Shown here: positions 33,461 through 41,604 of the stretch, piece after piece
How the letters are laid out: every line of letters begins with the position of its first letter
How positions within the stretch are numbered: the stretch's first letter is position 1
NCBI RefSeq assembly: GCF_039542225.1
Contig: NZ_BAABHS010000022.1
Span: 87,108-151,107 of the forward strand
DNA from: Yinghuangia aomiensis
GTDB lineage: Bacteria; Actinomycetota; Actinomycetes; Streptomycetales; Streptomycetaceae
Reading direction: 5' to 3'
DNA: 64,000 nucleotides
Made by a program: the position numbers and the translations under genes
The notes under the pieces: generated by a model
The model's database searches: none
What the model was told of the DNA's origin: nothing
Seen by the model: the letters and a program-made list of their open reading frames with translations, nothing else

Positions 33461-34261
33461 TCACGCCGGCATCACCTCGGGCAAATCGCCGCCGAGGTCG
33501 CCGCCCGAGGCGGTCGGCCGGGTTACGGCGGGGGCAACAGCAGGGGAAACTGCGGGAGTCACCGCAGCAGGCACCGGAGCGGGCCCGGGGGCCGGCTCGG
33601 TCGACGACTTGCGCTGCTCGTGGAACGCCAGGATCTGCAGCTCTATCGACAGGTCGACCTTGCGGACGTCCACGCCCTCGGGCACGGTCAGCACCGTCGG
33701 TGCGAAGTTCAGAATGCTCGTGATCCCGGCGGCGACCAGCCGGTCCGCGACACCCTGCGCGGCCGGCGCCGGCGTCGTGATGACCCCGATGGACACGCCG
33801 TCGTCGCGCACGATCTGCTCGAGGTCGTCCATGTGCCGCACGACCATCCCGGCTATCCGCTGCCCCGCGACCGCGCGGTCCGCGTCCAGCAGCGCCGCCA
33901 CCCGGAACCCGCGCGACGCGAACCCGCCGTAGTTGGCGAGCGCGTGGCCCAGGTTGCCGATCCCGATGATGGCGACCGGCCAGTCCTGCGTCAGACCGAG
34001 TTCGCGGGAAATCTGGTAGACGAGGTACTCGACGTCGTAGCCGACACCACGCGTGCCGTACGACCCGAGGTACGACAAGTCCTTGCGCAGCTTCGCGGAG
34101 TTGACCCCCGCGGCGGCCGCCAGCTCCTCGGAGGACACGGTCGGCACACCGCGCTCCGACAGCGCGGTCAGCGCTCGGAGGTACAGCGGGAGCCGCGCCA
34201 CCGTCGCCTCGGGAATACCGCGTCCCCGGTGCGCCGGTCGCTCGGTACGGCCTGTAGCCAC
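33461..34261 (-). CDS. rex: Redox-sensing transcriptional repressor Rex
   Basis: A 266-residue NADH-sensing repressor. The winged helix (IPEATVARLPLYLRAL through SSEELAAAAGVNSAKLRKDLSYLGSYGTRGVGYDV) is nearly the textbook streptomycete form. The Rossmann loop is GIGNLGHALANY and the C-terminal swapped helix is SIELQILAFHEQRK. After residue 225 a Pro/Ala/Val-rich tail of about 40 residues is variable. GTG 34261 with AGGAG nine bases before matches the known family N-terminus (ATGRTxRPA). A Rex operator lies 49-66 bases upstream, so autoregulation with hemACDB is expected. Confidence 0.96.
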   Translation of the reverse strand: MATGRTERPAHRGRGIPEATVARLPLYLRALTALSERGVPTVSSEELAAAAGVNSAKLRKDLSYLGSYGTRGVGYDVEYLVYQISRELGLTQDWPVAIIGIGNLGHALANYGGFASRGFRVAALLDADRAVAGQRIAGMVVRHMDDLEQIVRDDGVSIGVITTPAPAAQGVADRLVAAGITSILNFAPTVLTVPEGVDVRKVDLSIELQILAFHEQRKSSTEPAPGPAPVPAAVTPAVSPAVAPAVTRPTASGGDLGGDLPEVMPA

Positions 34262-34309
34262 GGTGCTCCTGTGGGTGGGACCTGCGGTTTCGACTGCCAG
34301 GTTAGGCTC

Positions 34310-34327
34310 TTGTGAACGTGTGCACAA
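34310..34327. promoter_or_regulatory. Rex operator (ROP)
   Basis: TTGTGAACGTGTGCACAA matches the TTGTGAANNNNTTCACAA consensus with one mismatch. It lies just upstream of rex and is the expected autoregulatory site. Confidence 0.8.
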
Positions 34328-34388
34328 AGCCGATGTCCGTTTTGTGTACCTGTCGTGACATGCATCACGCGACGGTTCCCGGGAAGTC

Positions 34389-34406
34389 CTGTGAACTCGC
34401 TCACAG
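34389..34406. promoter_or_regulatory. Second dyad, CTGTGA-N6-TCACAG
   Basis: A perfect 6+6 dyad 62 bases further upstream from the Rex site, between the end of the glutaredoxin gene and rex. It resembles a weaker Rex site and equally the Crp consensus TGTGAN6TCACA; the sequence cannot decide which. Confidence 0.5.
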
Positions 34407-34421
34407 ATGGTGACTCGGCGT

Positions 34422-34727
34422 TCACCCCAAGGCAGCGCGAAAGCGGCGTTCGTCGACCCGCCAGAAGTCGTGCTGCCGTCCGTCGACGAACGTCACCGGG
34501 ATCTGCTCCCCGTACTCCGCCTCCAACTTCGGGTCGCTCGTGATGTCGACCTCCTCCCAGCGCACACCCAGCTCTCCCGCCACACGCGCCACCACCGCCC
34601 GCGCGTCGTCGCACAAGTGGCAGCCGGGACGCGTGAGAAGGGTGACCAGCTCCGCCCGCGACTCCGCACGGGTGGTTCGCGGGGTGGAATCCGAGGGGGC
34701 GCCACTGCGCCGGCGAAAGATGCTCAC
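34422..34727 (-). CDS. Glutaredoxin-family protein
   Basis: About 101 residues with a thioredoxin-like fold. The redox motif is CHLC in TRPGCHLCDDA, and the cis-Pro loop reads EQIPVTFVDG. This is the small glutaredoxin-like type that sits next to rex in streptomycetes. It probably reduces disulfides using mycothiol or another thiol. GTG 34727 gives the usual length; GTG 34766 in frame would add 13 residues. Its transcript runs into the rex promoter region. Confidence 0.82.
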   Translation of the reverse strand: MSIFRRRSGAPSDSTPRTTRAESRAELVTLLTRPGCHLCDDARAVVARVAGELGVRWEEVDITSDPKLEAEYGEQIPVTFVDGRQHDFWRVDERRFRAALG

Positions 34728-34926
34728 ATTTCGATTGTCCTCGGCCGAAGGAGTGGCCGGGACCACGCCCGGACACCGACGGACATCGCACGTGATCAGG
34801 TTCGGTCGAGGATGGCCGCGGATCCGCCGAAATCCCGCAGCACTTCGGGCGCGTCCCGCATCAAGCGCTCATCAACGCAACACACAAGCGCAAGCAGAGC
34901 GCCACACACCCGCAACGCGCGGCGAT

Positions 34927-34932
34927 TAGGCT
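34927..34932 (+). promoter_or_regulatory. Putative -10 hexamer, leaderless HAD gene
   Basis: TAGGCT ends six bases before ATG 34939 with no ribosome site between. Confidence 0.45.
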
Positions 34933-34938
34933 CGCGGT

Positions 34939-35919
34939 ATGGCTCTCCTGCGCCGAGGTGTCGGACGGAATTCGCTCACGCGCGCGGTCACGGCCGGCGA
35001 GGCCGCGGCAGCCGCCGCCCACGCCACCGCCCACCCGGACGAGCTGCCCGGCGGACGCCCGGACACCGGCACGGAAACCGGCACGGAAGCCCGGCCCGGC
35101 CCCGAAACCCCCGGCGACACGCCCGAACCGGCGGAAAACGAACCGCCGCTTCTCGGCGCCGCGTTCTTCGACCTCGACAACACCGTCATGCGCGGCGCGT
35201 CGATCTTCCACATGGCCCGCGGCCTCTACGCCCGCGACTTCTTCGACACCCGCGACATCGCCCGCTTCGGCTGGCAGCAGGCCCGGTTCCGGCTCGGCGG
35301 CGAGCACATGGGCCACGTCGGCGACGCCCAGGAAGCCGCCCTGTCCTTCGTCAAGGGCCACACCATCGAGGAAGTCACCGCCCTCGGCGAGGAGATCTTC
35401 GACGAGTACATGGCCGACAAGATCTGGCCCGGCACCCGCGCCCTCGCCCAAATGCACCTCGACGCCGACCGCCAGGTCTGGCTCGTCACCGCCGCGCCCA
35501 TCGAGATCGCCTCGACCATCGCCCGCCGCCTCGGCCTCACCGGCGCCCTCGGCACCGTCTCGGAGACCCGCAACGGCCAGTACACCGGCCGCCTGGTCGG
35601 CGAACTCCTGCACGGCGAAGCCAAAGCCGAAGCCGTCCGCGGCCTCGCCGCCCGCGAAGGCCTCGACCTCGCGGACTGCTCCGCCTACAGCGACTCGGCC
35701 AACGACATCCCGATGCTGTCCCTCGTCGGCGACCCCTGCGCGGTCAACCCGGACGGCCGACTCCGGCGCCACGCCCGGAGACACGGCTGGCGTACCAAGG
35801 ACTACCGAACCGGCCGTAAAGCCGCCCGCATCGGCATCCCCGCCGCCGCCGGAATCGGCGCCGTCGCCGGCGCGCTGGCCGCCGGCACCGCCGTCCGCCG
35901 CCGCGCCGCACTCGTCTGA
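34939..35919 (+). CDS. HAD-IB family hydrolase with C-terminal membrane helix
   Basis: A 326-residue phosphatase-like protein of the HAD-IB (SerB/CicA) type. Motif I is FFDLDNTVMRG (77-87), motif II VWLVTAAP, the Lys region HGEAKAEAV and motif III YSDSANDIPML. A long Pro/Thr-rich segment (about 30-70) precedes the domain. The C-terminus ends in a hydrophobic Gly/Ala helix (about 299-319) with Arg after it, suggesting anchoring. Relatives dephosphorylate phosphoserine or lipid phosphates; the substrate is unknown. Its position between the glutaredoxin gene and bldN is conserved in streptomycetes. Confidence 0.86.
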   Translation: MALLRRGVGRNSLTRAVTAGEAAAAAAHATAHPDELPGGRPDTGTETGTEARPGPETPGDTPEPAENEPPLLGAAFFDLDNTVMRGASIFHMARGLYARDFFDTRDIARFGWQQARFRLGGEHMGHVGDAQEAALSFVKGHTIEEVTALGEEIFDEYMADKIWPGTRALAQMHLDADRQVWLVTAAPIEIASTIARRLGLTGALGTVSETRNGQYTGRLVGELLHGEAKAEAVRGLAAREGLDLADCSAYSDSANDIPMLSLVGDPCAVNPDGRLRRHARRHGWRTKDYRTGRKAARIGIPAAAGIGAVAGALAAGTAVRRRAALV

Positions 35920-36091
35920 CCGGATGGCTTTCCACCGCCGCACGCGTCGGCCAACACGCGCCCGACACGCGGAGATACGCGGCTTGTAGCACCGAACGCT
36001 GGGCCTGTCTTGGGAATAGCCCAAACCGCACACTTCCGCGGGCCAGAGCGGTAGCTTCGCATCGCCGATGGACACACTTGGTATCCCTTCC

Positions 36092-36106
36092 TTTACTAAG
36101 CGTTAT
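36092..36106. promoter_or_regulatory. Candidate BldD box upstream of bldN
   Basis: TTTACTAAGCGTTAT fits eight of nine fixed positions of the published BldD consensus nTnACnCwGnGTnAn. It is about 104 bases before the bldN start. bldN is an established BldD target in Streptomyces, which raises the prior. The rest of the 35920-36209 gap shows no gene. Confidence 0.5.
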
Positions 36107-36209
36107 TCTCGATCGGCGCACAGCAGTCACCGATGTCCCTACGATGGGTGACCGTCTCCGCACAGCAAGTCATGACGCCGAAGATGATGCCGACGCAACA
36201 GGGAGTCCC

Positions 36210-36995
36210 GTGCACCGAATCGTCCGGGTTGACGTGACCGGGCTGGCGACGCTGCGAGCGGCGGTGATCGCCGCGCTCGCCCCCTGGCCCAACGACCTCG
36301 CCTTCGCCGCCTCCGTCGCCGACACGGGACGCACCCGCGAAAGCACGTTCTCCGGTGCGCTCAGCCGCGCGGCGAAGACCGGGACCACCGAGCCGGCCAA
36401 ACCGGCCCGCGGCTCCGGCTACACCCGCGGGAGCGCCCCCGACGGCGAAGCGGCCCGCATCATGGCGCTGGTCGAACTCGCCCAGGAAGGCGACAACGAG
36501 GCCTTCGCCCAGCTCTACGACAACTACCTCGACACGGTCTACCGCTACATCTACTACCGCGTCGGCAGCAAAGCCGTCGCCGAAGACCTCACCAGCGAGA
36601 CGTTCCTGCGCGCCCTGCGCCGCATCGGCACGTTCACCTGGCAGGGCCGCGACTTCGGCGCCTGGCTCGTCACCATCGCCCGCAACCTGGTCGCCGACCA
36701 CTTCAAGTCCAGCCGCTTCCGCCTCGAAGTCACCACCGGCGAAATGCTCGACGCGAACGAGGTCGAGGCCAGCCCCGAGGACTGCGTCCTGGAGACCCTC
36801 TCCAACGCCGCGCTCCTCGAAGCGGTCCGCAAGCTCAACCCCCAGCAGCAGGAATGCGTCACCCTCCGCTTCCTGCAAGGCCTCTCCGTCGCCGAGACCG
36901 CCCGCATCATGGGCAAGAACGAGGGAGCCATCAAGACCCTGCAGTACCGAGCCGTCCGCACCCTCGCACGCCTCCTGCCGGAGGACGTGCGGTGA
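36210..36995 (+). CDS. bldN: ECF sigma factor BldN (pro-sigma form)
   Basis: A 261-residue ECF sigma factor for aerial-hypha development. About 80 N-terminal residues form a pro-sequence-like extension beginning VDVTGLATLRAAVIAAL, as in streptomycete BldN, which is made as a proprotein. Sigma region 2 (EAFAQLYDNYLDTVYRYIYY to GRDFGAWLVTIARNLVADH) and region 4 (LNPQQQECVTLRFLQGLSVAETARIMGKNEGAIKTLQYRA, quoted only in part as key residues) are near-identical to the Streptomyces protein. GTG 36210 with GGGAG upstream matches the known start; a TTG at 36078 would add 44 codons. The RsbN-like anti-sigma gene follows. Confidence 0.93.
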   Translation: MHRIVRVDVTGLATLRAAVIAALAPWPNDLAFAASVADTGRTRESTFSGALSRAAKTGTTEPAKPARGSGYTRGSAPDGEAARIMALVELAQEGDNEAFAQLYDNYLDTVYRYIYYRVGSKAVAEDLTSETFLRALRRIGTFTWQGRDFGAWLVTIARNLVADHFKSSRFRLEVTTGEMLDANEVEASPEDCVLETLSNAALLEAVRKLNPQQQECVTLRFLQGLSVAETARIMGKNEGAIKTLQYRAVRTLARLLPEDVR

Positions 36996-37140
36996 ATCAC
37001 ACTTCCGTAACCCCCGAGGGCATCGAGTCGTTCTCCCAGATAGCGACCCCCTCGGGGGCGCGACGCGGCGGGGAGCCGACTCACGGCCCCCGACCCGTAG
37101 ACGTCCCCGGACGAGGATCTGGGGAGAGGAGGTGCGGCCC

Positions 37141-38373
37141 GTGAGCATCGCGGTTGTGGACCGACGGCGCATTGCGGCCTTTGCGCAGGCGCTCGACGAA
37201 CTGGAATCCGGCCTCGCGCCGAGCCGGGGGGAGACCCGCGGAGACGGCCAGGGGGACCCGGAGACCGCGGCACATTTGGCCGCGGTCGCCCTGCTGAGAG
37301 ACACCGGAGGCCAAGCGCCCGCCCCCGCGGCCGACTTCCGCGCCGCGCTCCGCGCCCGCCTCCTCGACGAGGCCGCCGCGCTGCCCGCGGCGGCCGCCGT
37401 CCCCGCCCCGCGCGGCGCACACCGCCGCGCGGTCCCCGCCGTCCGAACGCGCGCCACCCGCTGGCGCCGCCGCTGCGCGGTGGCCGGTGCCGCCCTCGTG
37501 CTGACCGGCGGCAGCCTCGGCGGCATCGCGTACGCCAGCACCGACGCCCTGCCCGGCGACATGACCTACAGCGTCAAGCGCGGCATCGAAGACCTCAAGC
37601 TGTCCTGGGCCGGCTCCGACCGCGAACGCGGCGAGGAATACCTCAAGCAGGCCCGCACCCGGCTGTCCGAAGCCGAGCGGCTGCTCGACCGCAGCGGCAA
37701 CGGCACCGTGTCCGCGAGCACCACGGGCCACCTCAAAGAGGTGCTCACCGACATGCGCGACGAGACCACGCACGGCCGCGCCCTGCTCACCGACACGTAC
37801 AACGCGAACCAGAGCAAGGTCGGCCCCATGCGCGACCTCGCCGACTTCGCGCAGAACGGCCGCACGCGCATGGACCGCATCGACGAACGGCTCCCCGGCG
37901 AACTCGCCGCGGACCGCGCCATGGTGTGGAACCTCCTGAACGACATCCGCGCCCAGGTCACCACCATCCCCGGCGCCGTCGGCCCCGACGACGAGGCGTC
38001 GTCCGGCACGGGAAAGTCGGTCGGCCCCGGCCACCCCGGCACCACCCAGGGCCCCGGCGGCCGCCCCGTCCCGGGCACCACGCAGGCGCCCGGCGCCGCC
38101 CCGGCCCCGGCACAGCCCGGCCGGGACGCCGTGCCCGGCGGCGCCCCCGGCGCGGCCACCGCACCGGCCGGCGTGCTGCCGAGCGTGAACATCCCGCTGC
38201 TCGAACCGACCACGACGGGCACGGCGACCCCGGCGCCGACCCCGAGCCCCGTCGGCGTCAACGTCCCGGCACCGGCACTCCCGCCCGTGGGCCTCAACGT
38301 CCCGCCGCTGCTGCCCGGCCTGCCGGGCATCGGCATCACCATCGGCGGCGCACCGCAGACCCAGCAGCCCTGA
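37141..38373 (+). CDS. rsbN: DUF5667 membrane protein, probable anti-sigma factor of BldN
   Basis: A 410-residue single-pass membrane protein. The cytoplasmic N-terminus (1-108) starts IAVVDRRRIAAFAQALDELE and should bind the sigma factor. A helix at about 111-131 follows an Arg cluster. The outer DUF5667 region (about 133-240) has LPGDMTYSVKRGIEDLKLSW. The last 150 residues are Pro/Gly/Thr-rich low complexity. Position after bldN and architecture match RsbN of streptomycetes. GTG 37141 has AGGAGG eight bases before; GTG 37132 is an alternative. The 145-base spacer from bldN leaves room for a promoter. Confidence 0.8.
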   Translation: MSIAVVDRRRIAAFAQALDELESGLAPSRGETRGDGQGDPETAAHLAAVALLRDTGGQAPAPAADFRAALRARLLDEAAALPAAAAVPAPRGAHRRAVPAVRTRATRWRRRCAVAGAALVLTGGSLGGIAYASTDALPGDMTYSVKRGIEDLKLSWAGSDRERGEEYLKQARTRLSEAERLLDRSGNGTVSASTTGHLKEVLTDMRDETTHGRALLTDTYNANQSKVGPMRDLADFAQNGRTRMDRIDERLPGELAADRAMVWNLLNDIRAQVTTIPGAVGPDDEASSGTGKSVGPGHPGTTQGPGGRPVPGTTQAPGAAPAPAQPGRDAVPGGAPGAATAPAGVLPSVNIPLLEPTTTGTATPAPTPSPVGVNVPAPALPPVGLNVPPLLPGLPGIGITIGGAPQTQQP

Positions 38374-38415
38374 GGGCCGGTCGGCACCGTACGGCGGCAG
38401 ACCGGCAAACCCGCA

Positions 38416-38454
38416 AGCGAGGGCCCGGGCGGATTCTCCGCCCGGGCCCTCGCT
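38416..38454. terminator. Bidirectional terminator
   Basis: A perfect 18-bp stem (38416-38433 with 38437-38454) and TTC loop separate the convergent rsbN-like and acyltransferase genes. Confidence 0.8.
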
Positions 38455-38487
38455 CCTGCCGCGCTACCGCTCAGCTCGAAGGCACCC

Positions 38488-39660
38488 TCAGAAGAACACC
38501 GACCGCCGGTGCATGAGGACCTTGTAAATCGTGTGCTGGATCGTCTCCCGCACCTCGTCCGTCAGGTTGAAGACCACCATCGGATCGTCCGCGGTGTGCG
38601 CCGGATAGGTGTCCGTCCGAATCGGCTCGCCGAACTCGATCCGCCACTTCGTCGGCAACGGCACCAAACCCACCGGCCCGAGCAGCGGAAAAGTCGGCGT
38701 CACCGGGAAATACGGCAGACCCAGCAGCCGCGCCAACGTCCGGAAGTTGCCGATCATCGGATAAATCTCTTCGGCGCCGACAATCGAGCACGGCACGATC
38801 GGCACCCCGGTCCGCAGCGCCGACGACACGAAACCGCCCCGCCCGAACCGCTGCAACTTGTACCGGTCCTTGAACGGCTTCCCCAAGCCCTTGTAGCCCT
38901 CCGGCCACACCCCCACCAACTCGCCCTGCGACAACAGCCGCTCGGCATCCGCATGGCACGCCAGCGTGTGCCCGCTCTTCCGCGCCAGCTCCCCCACCAG
39001 CGGCAGCTGGAACACCAGGTCCGCACCCAGCAGCCGCAGGTTCCGCGCCTCCGGATGGTGGTCGTGCACCGCCACCTGCGTCATCAGGGCATCCAGCGGC
39101 AGCGTCCCGGAATGGTTCGCGACGATCAACGCGCCGCCCTTCGCCGGGACATGCTCCAGACCGCGCACCTCCACCCGGAAGTACTTCTCGTACAGCGGCC
39201 GCAGGAGCGACATCACCAGCTGGTCGGTCAGCTCTTGGTCGAAGCCGAACTCGTCGACCTCGTACTCCCCGGTGACCCGGCGCCGGAGGAACGCCAGCCC
39301 GTCGGCCGCCTTGTCCTCCCAGTCCGGCCCCGCCAGCCCCTCCGCGAGCCCGCGCGCCGCACCGCCCACCAGCCCGCCCAGCGCCCCCGCGAACATCCCG
39401 AACCCGGCCCCCCGCGACCGCCCCGCCCGCTCGCCGGCACCAGCACCGAGCCGCCGCGCCTCGCGGACCGGCACCTCCGCGCCGTCCGGAGCCTCCCCGG
39501 CTTCCCCGGCCTCCCCGTCCTCCGCCGGGAACTCCTCCGGCTCGTCCGCGACCGGCTGCCGCAGCGCCGACTCGGCCGACTGCGCCGACCGCGCCGACCG
39601 CCCGGAACGCCGCGCGCCCCGGGCGCCGCCCTCGAACGGGATGATCCGGGCGTCACCCAT
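38488..39660 (-). CDS. Lysophospholipid acyltransferase-family protein
   Basis: A 390-residue PlsC/DAGAT-type acyltransferase. The first 110 residues are Arg/Glu-rich and probably disordered. The acyltransferase core begins near 155: NHSGTLPLD (182-190) holds the His and Asp, spaced wider than the common H-x4-D, and VWPEGYKG is the second block. Proposed role is transfer of an acyl chain to a glycerolipid or related acceptor at the membrane. ATG 39660 overlaps the epimerase gene by eight bases. The pair also lies next to proC in mycobacteria (the Rv0501-Rv0502 arrangement). Confidence 0.87.
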   Translation of the reverse strand: MGDARIIPFEGGARGARRSGRSARSAQSAESALRQPVADEPEEFPAEDGEAGEAGEAPDGAEVPVREARRLGAGAGERAGRSRGAGFGMFAGALGGLVGGAARGLAEGLAGPDWEDKAADGLAFLRRRVTGEYEVDEFGFDQELTDQLVMSLLRPLYEKYFRVEVRGLEHVPAKGGALIVANHSGTLPLDALMTQVAVHDHHPEARNLRLLGADLVFQLPLVGELARKSGHTLACHADAERLLSQGELVGVWPEGYKGLGKPFKDRYKLQRFGRGGFVSSALRTGVPIVPCSIVGAEEIYPMIGNFRTLARLLGLPYFPVTPTFPLLGPVGLVPLPTKWRIEFGEPIRTDTYPAHTADDPMVVFNLTDEVRETIQHTIYKVLMHRRSVFF

Positions 39661-40738
39661 CAGCACTCCTCCTCGCCTGCCCTGCGCTTGCCTGCCCTGC
39701 GCCTGCCTGCGCCGCGCCCGCCGCCAGCAGCGACGCGATCTGGTCCGACAGCCGGCCCACCCGCTCCGGGGCGGCCAACCCGCGCAGCCCGCGGCCGCGC
39801 ACGAAGTCCTCGAACGTCTCCGCGGTCGTCCGCCGCGGCACGAACCCGAGCCGCTCCCGGGCCCGCGACGCGTCGACCACCCGCCCGTGCGTCAGCAGCC
39901 GCACCTGCTCGGCCGACAGATCCGCCGCACCGACCCGGCGCAGCCCCTGCCCGACCAGTCCGACCGCGGGCGACGGCACCGGCACCGCGGGCCGCCCGAG
40001 CCGCCGCGCGGCCTGCGACAGCAGCAGGACCCCGTCCGCGGCGATGTTGTACGTACCCGGCTGCCAGGCCGCCATGGCCACCCGAAGCGCGTCGAGCGCG
40101 TCCTCCTCGTGCAGGAACTGCAGCCGGGGGTCGTAGCCCAGCACGGTCGGCAGCAGGGCCAGCCCGAAGTAGTCGGCCATCGGCGAGCTGATCGTCGGCC
40201 CGAGGATCGGCGCGAACCGCAGCACCGACACCGCGACGTCCGGGCGGCGCCGCGCGAAGCCGCGCACATAGCCCTCGACCTCCACGGCGTCCTTCGCCCA
40301 GCCGGACGTCGGCGGGACGCGCGGCTCCATGTCCTCTTCGAAGATCGCCGGGTCGCGCGGCGAGGCCCCGTAGACCGCGGTCGTCGACCGGACCACCAGC
40401 GTGCGGATCGACGGCGCCTTCTGGCACGCCGCGAGCAGCTGCATGGTGCCGATGACGTTGGTCTCCTTCGCGGACACCGCCGTCCCCGGATACCCGGTCG
40501 GCGGCGTCTCGGCCGGGCTGAGGTGCACCACGGTGTCCACGCCGGCGGACGCCACGACCTTCGCGATCATCGGGTTGCGGATGTCCGCGAGGACGAACTC
40601 GACCCCGTCCAGCTCGTGCCGCGGTTCGACGGCGTCCACGCCGACCACCCGCTCGACCCCGGGCATCCCGCGCACCAGGCGCGCGAACCGGCTCCCCAGA
40701 TCCCGGGTCACCCCGGTGACCAGTACGACTTTGGACAT
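39653..40738 (-). CDS. NAD-dependent epimerase/dehydratase-family protein
   Basis: A 361-residue extended-SDR protein. The Rossmann loop is TGVTRDLGSRFA near the N-terminus, and D-I-R-N and VVHLSPAETP follow. The place of the catalytic YxxxK reads SGWAK, so the Tyr appears missing while Lys remains. It may therefore be an atypical or non-epimerising member; the mycobacterial relative in the same position is annotated GalE2. ATG 40738 has GAGAGGG upstream. Coupled to the acyltransferase gene. Confidence 0.85.
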   Translation of the reverse strand: MSKVVLVTGVTRDLGSRFARLVRGMPGVERVVGVDAVEPRHELDGVEFVLADIRNPMIAKVVASAGVDTVVHLSPAETPPTGYPGTAVSAKETNVIGTMQLLAACQKAPSIRTLVVRSTTAVYGASPRDPAIFEEDMEPRVPPTSGWAKDAVEVEGYVRGFARRRPDVAVSVLRFAPILGPTISSPMADYFGLALLPTVLGYDPRLQFLHEEDALDALRVAMAAWQPGTYNIAADGVLLLSQAARRLGRPAVPVPSPAVGLVGQGLRRVGAADLSAEQVRLLTHGRVVDASRARERLGFVPRRTTAETFEDFVRGRGLRGLAAPERVGRLSDQIASLLAAGAAQAGAGQASAGQARRSADG

Positions 40739-40891
40739 ACCGCCAGCCCTCTCCCCGCTCGGGCCACGGCCGGTACCCGGCCGCGCACGCCAAGCGACGG
40801 GACACAACGTACTGTCCCGACACCCCTTCCGGGACGATCCAGGACACGCTTAACCGGGCGTTCACACCGAACGGCCGAGCGGGAAACGCAA

Positions 40892-40937
40892 CGGGCCGCC
40901 GCCTCGCACCCGCAAGAGGGTGAAAGGCGGCGGCCCG
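40892..40937 (-). terminator. Terminator after bS22 gene
   Basis: Arms 40892-40904 and 40925-40937 pair over 13 bp, with an inner CACCC/GGGTG helix. It sits 14 bases after the bS22 stop. Confidence 0.7.
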
Positions 40938-40950
40938 GCAAGAATCGCGA

Positions 40951-41049
40951 CTACTTCTTGTTACGGCGCTGGACGCGCGTCTTCTTGAGCAGCTTGCGGT
41001 GCTTCTTCTTCGCCATGCGCTTGCGGCGCTTCTTGATGACAGAGCCCAT
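40951..41049 (-). CDS. Ribosomal protein bS22 (AURKAIP1/COX24-like, 32 residues)
   Basis: A very short, extremely basic protein with more than half Lys and Arg, containing KKRRKRMAKKKHRKLLKK. It matches the 33-residue actinobacterial protein (Rv0500B in M. tuberculosis) identified as ribosomal protein bS22. It would bind rRNA in the small subunit. GAGGT is seven bases before ATG 41049. The Rv0500A-like HTH gene lies just upstream, a conserved pair. Confidence 0.9.
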   Translation of the reverse strand: MGSVIKKRRKRMAKKKHRKLLKKTRVQRRNKK

Positions 41050-41252
41050 GGATAGACCTCGCTCACATGTACGAACGGACGACCCCGCCTGCGCGGAGAG
41101 AACGGACCGCTCCCACCACCCAGGGCAGGAACGCATTCCACTGCGCGGAACCAAGTCAGTCCGCACGTCGCGCATAGCCTACTCGCCGTCCCCGGGCACC
41201 CCGAAATGAGGCGTCCGGGGGCGACCCGGTCGCTAAGCGCGCACCCGCGGGT

Positions 41253-41456
41253 CTACGCCGTTTCGACGTACGAATCCCGCAGGTAGTCGTGGACGGCCTG
41301 TTCCGGAACCCGGAACGACCGGCCAACCCTGATCGCGGGCATCTCGCCGCTGTGCACCAGCCGGTACACGGTCATCTTCGAGACCCGCATCACCGCAGCC
41401 ACCTCGGCCACAGTCAGAAAATTGACCTCGTTGAGAGGCCTCTCTCCAGAAGCCAT
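41253..41456 (-). CDS. bdtA: Excisionase-type HTH DNA-binding protein (BdtA-like)
   Basis: A 67-residue MerR/excisionase-like winged helix: FLTVAEVAAVMRVSKMTVYRLVHSGEMPAIRVGRSFRVP. It is near-identical to the streptomycete small protein BdtA (a BldD target) and to Rv0500A. It is not BldC, whose sequence differs. DNA binding is certain from the fold, targets unknown. A TACCCT hexamer on its strand near 41538 could be the -10 of an 80-base leader. The gene is followed by bS22. Confidence 0.85.
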   Translation of the reverse strand: MASGERPLNEVNFLTVAEVAAVMRVSKMTVYRLVHSGEMPAIRVGRSFRVPEQAVHDYLRDSYVETA

Positions 41457-41604
41457 GCCGCACCTGAACCATTCAGCACGCGACGGGCACCGGCTTCCCC
41501 TCCGGTGACATCCACACGCACGTGCGTACTTTCAGGGTAGTGGCGGGTGGTACCAGTGGGGAAGAGGAGGAGTTATCCGGCCTGTTTCGCCCATCCGGCT
41601 TGAT

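Noticed and set aside
41253..41456. Naming the small HTH protein BldC
   Set aside because: BldC has a different recognition helix and ends; this sequence matches BdtA/Rv0500A.
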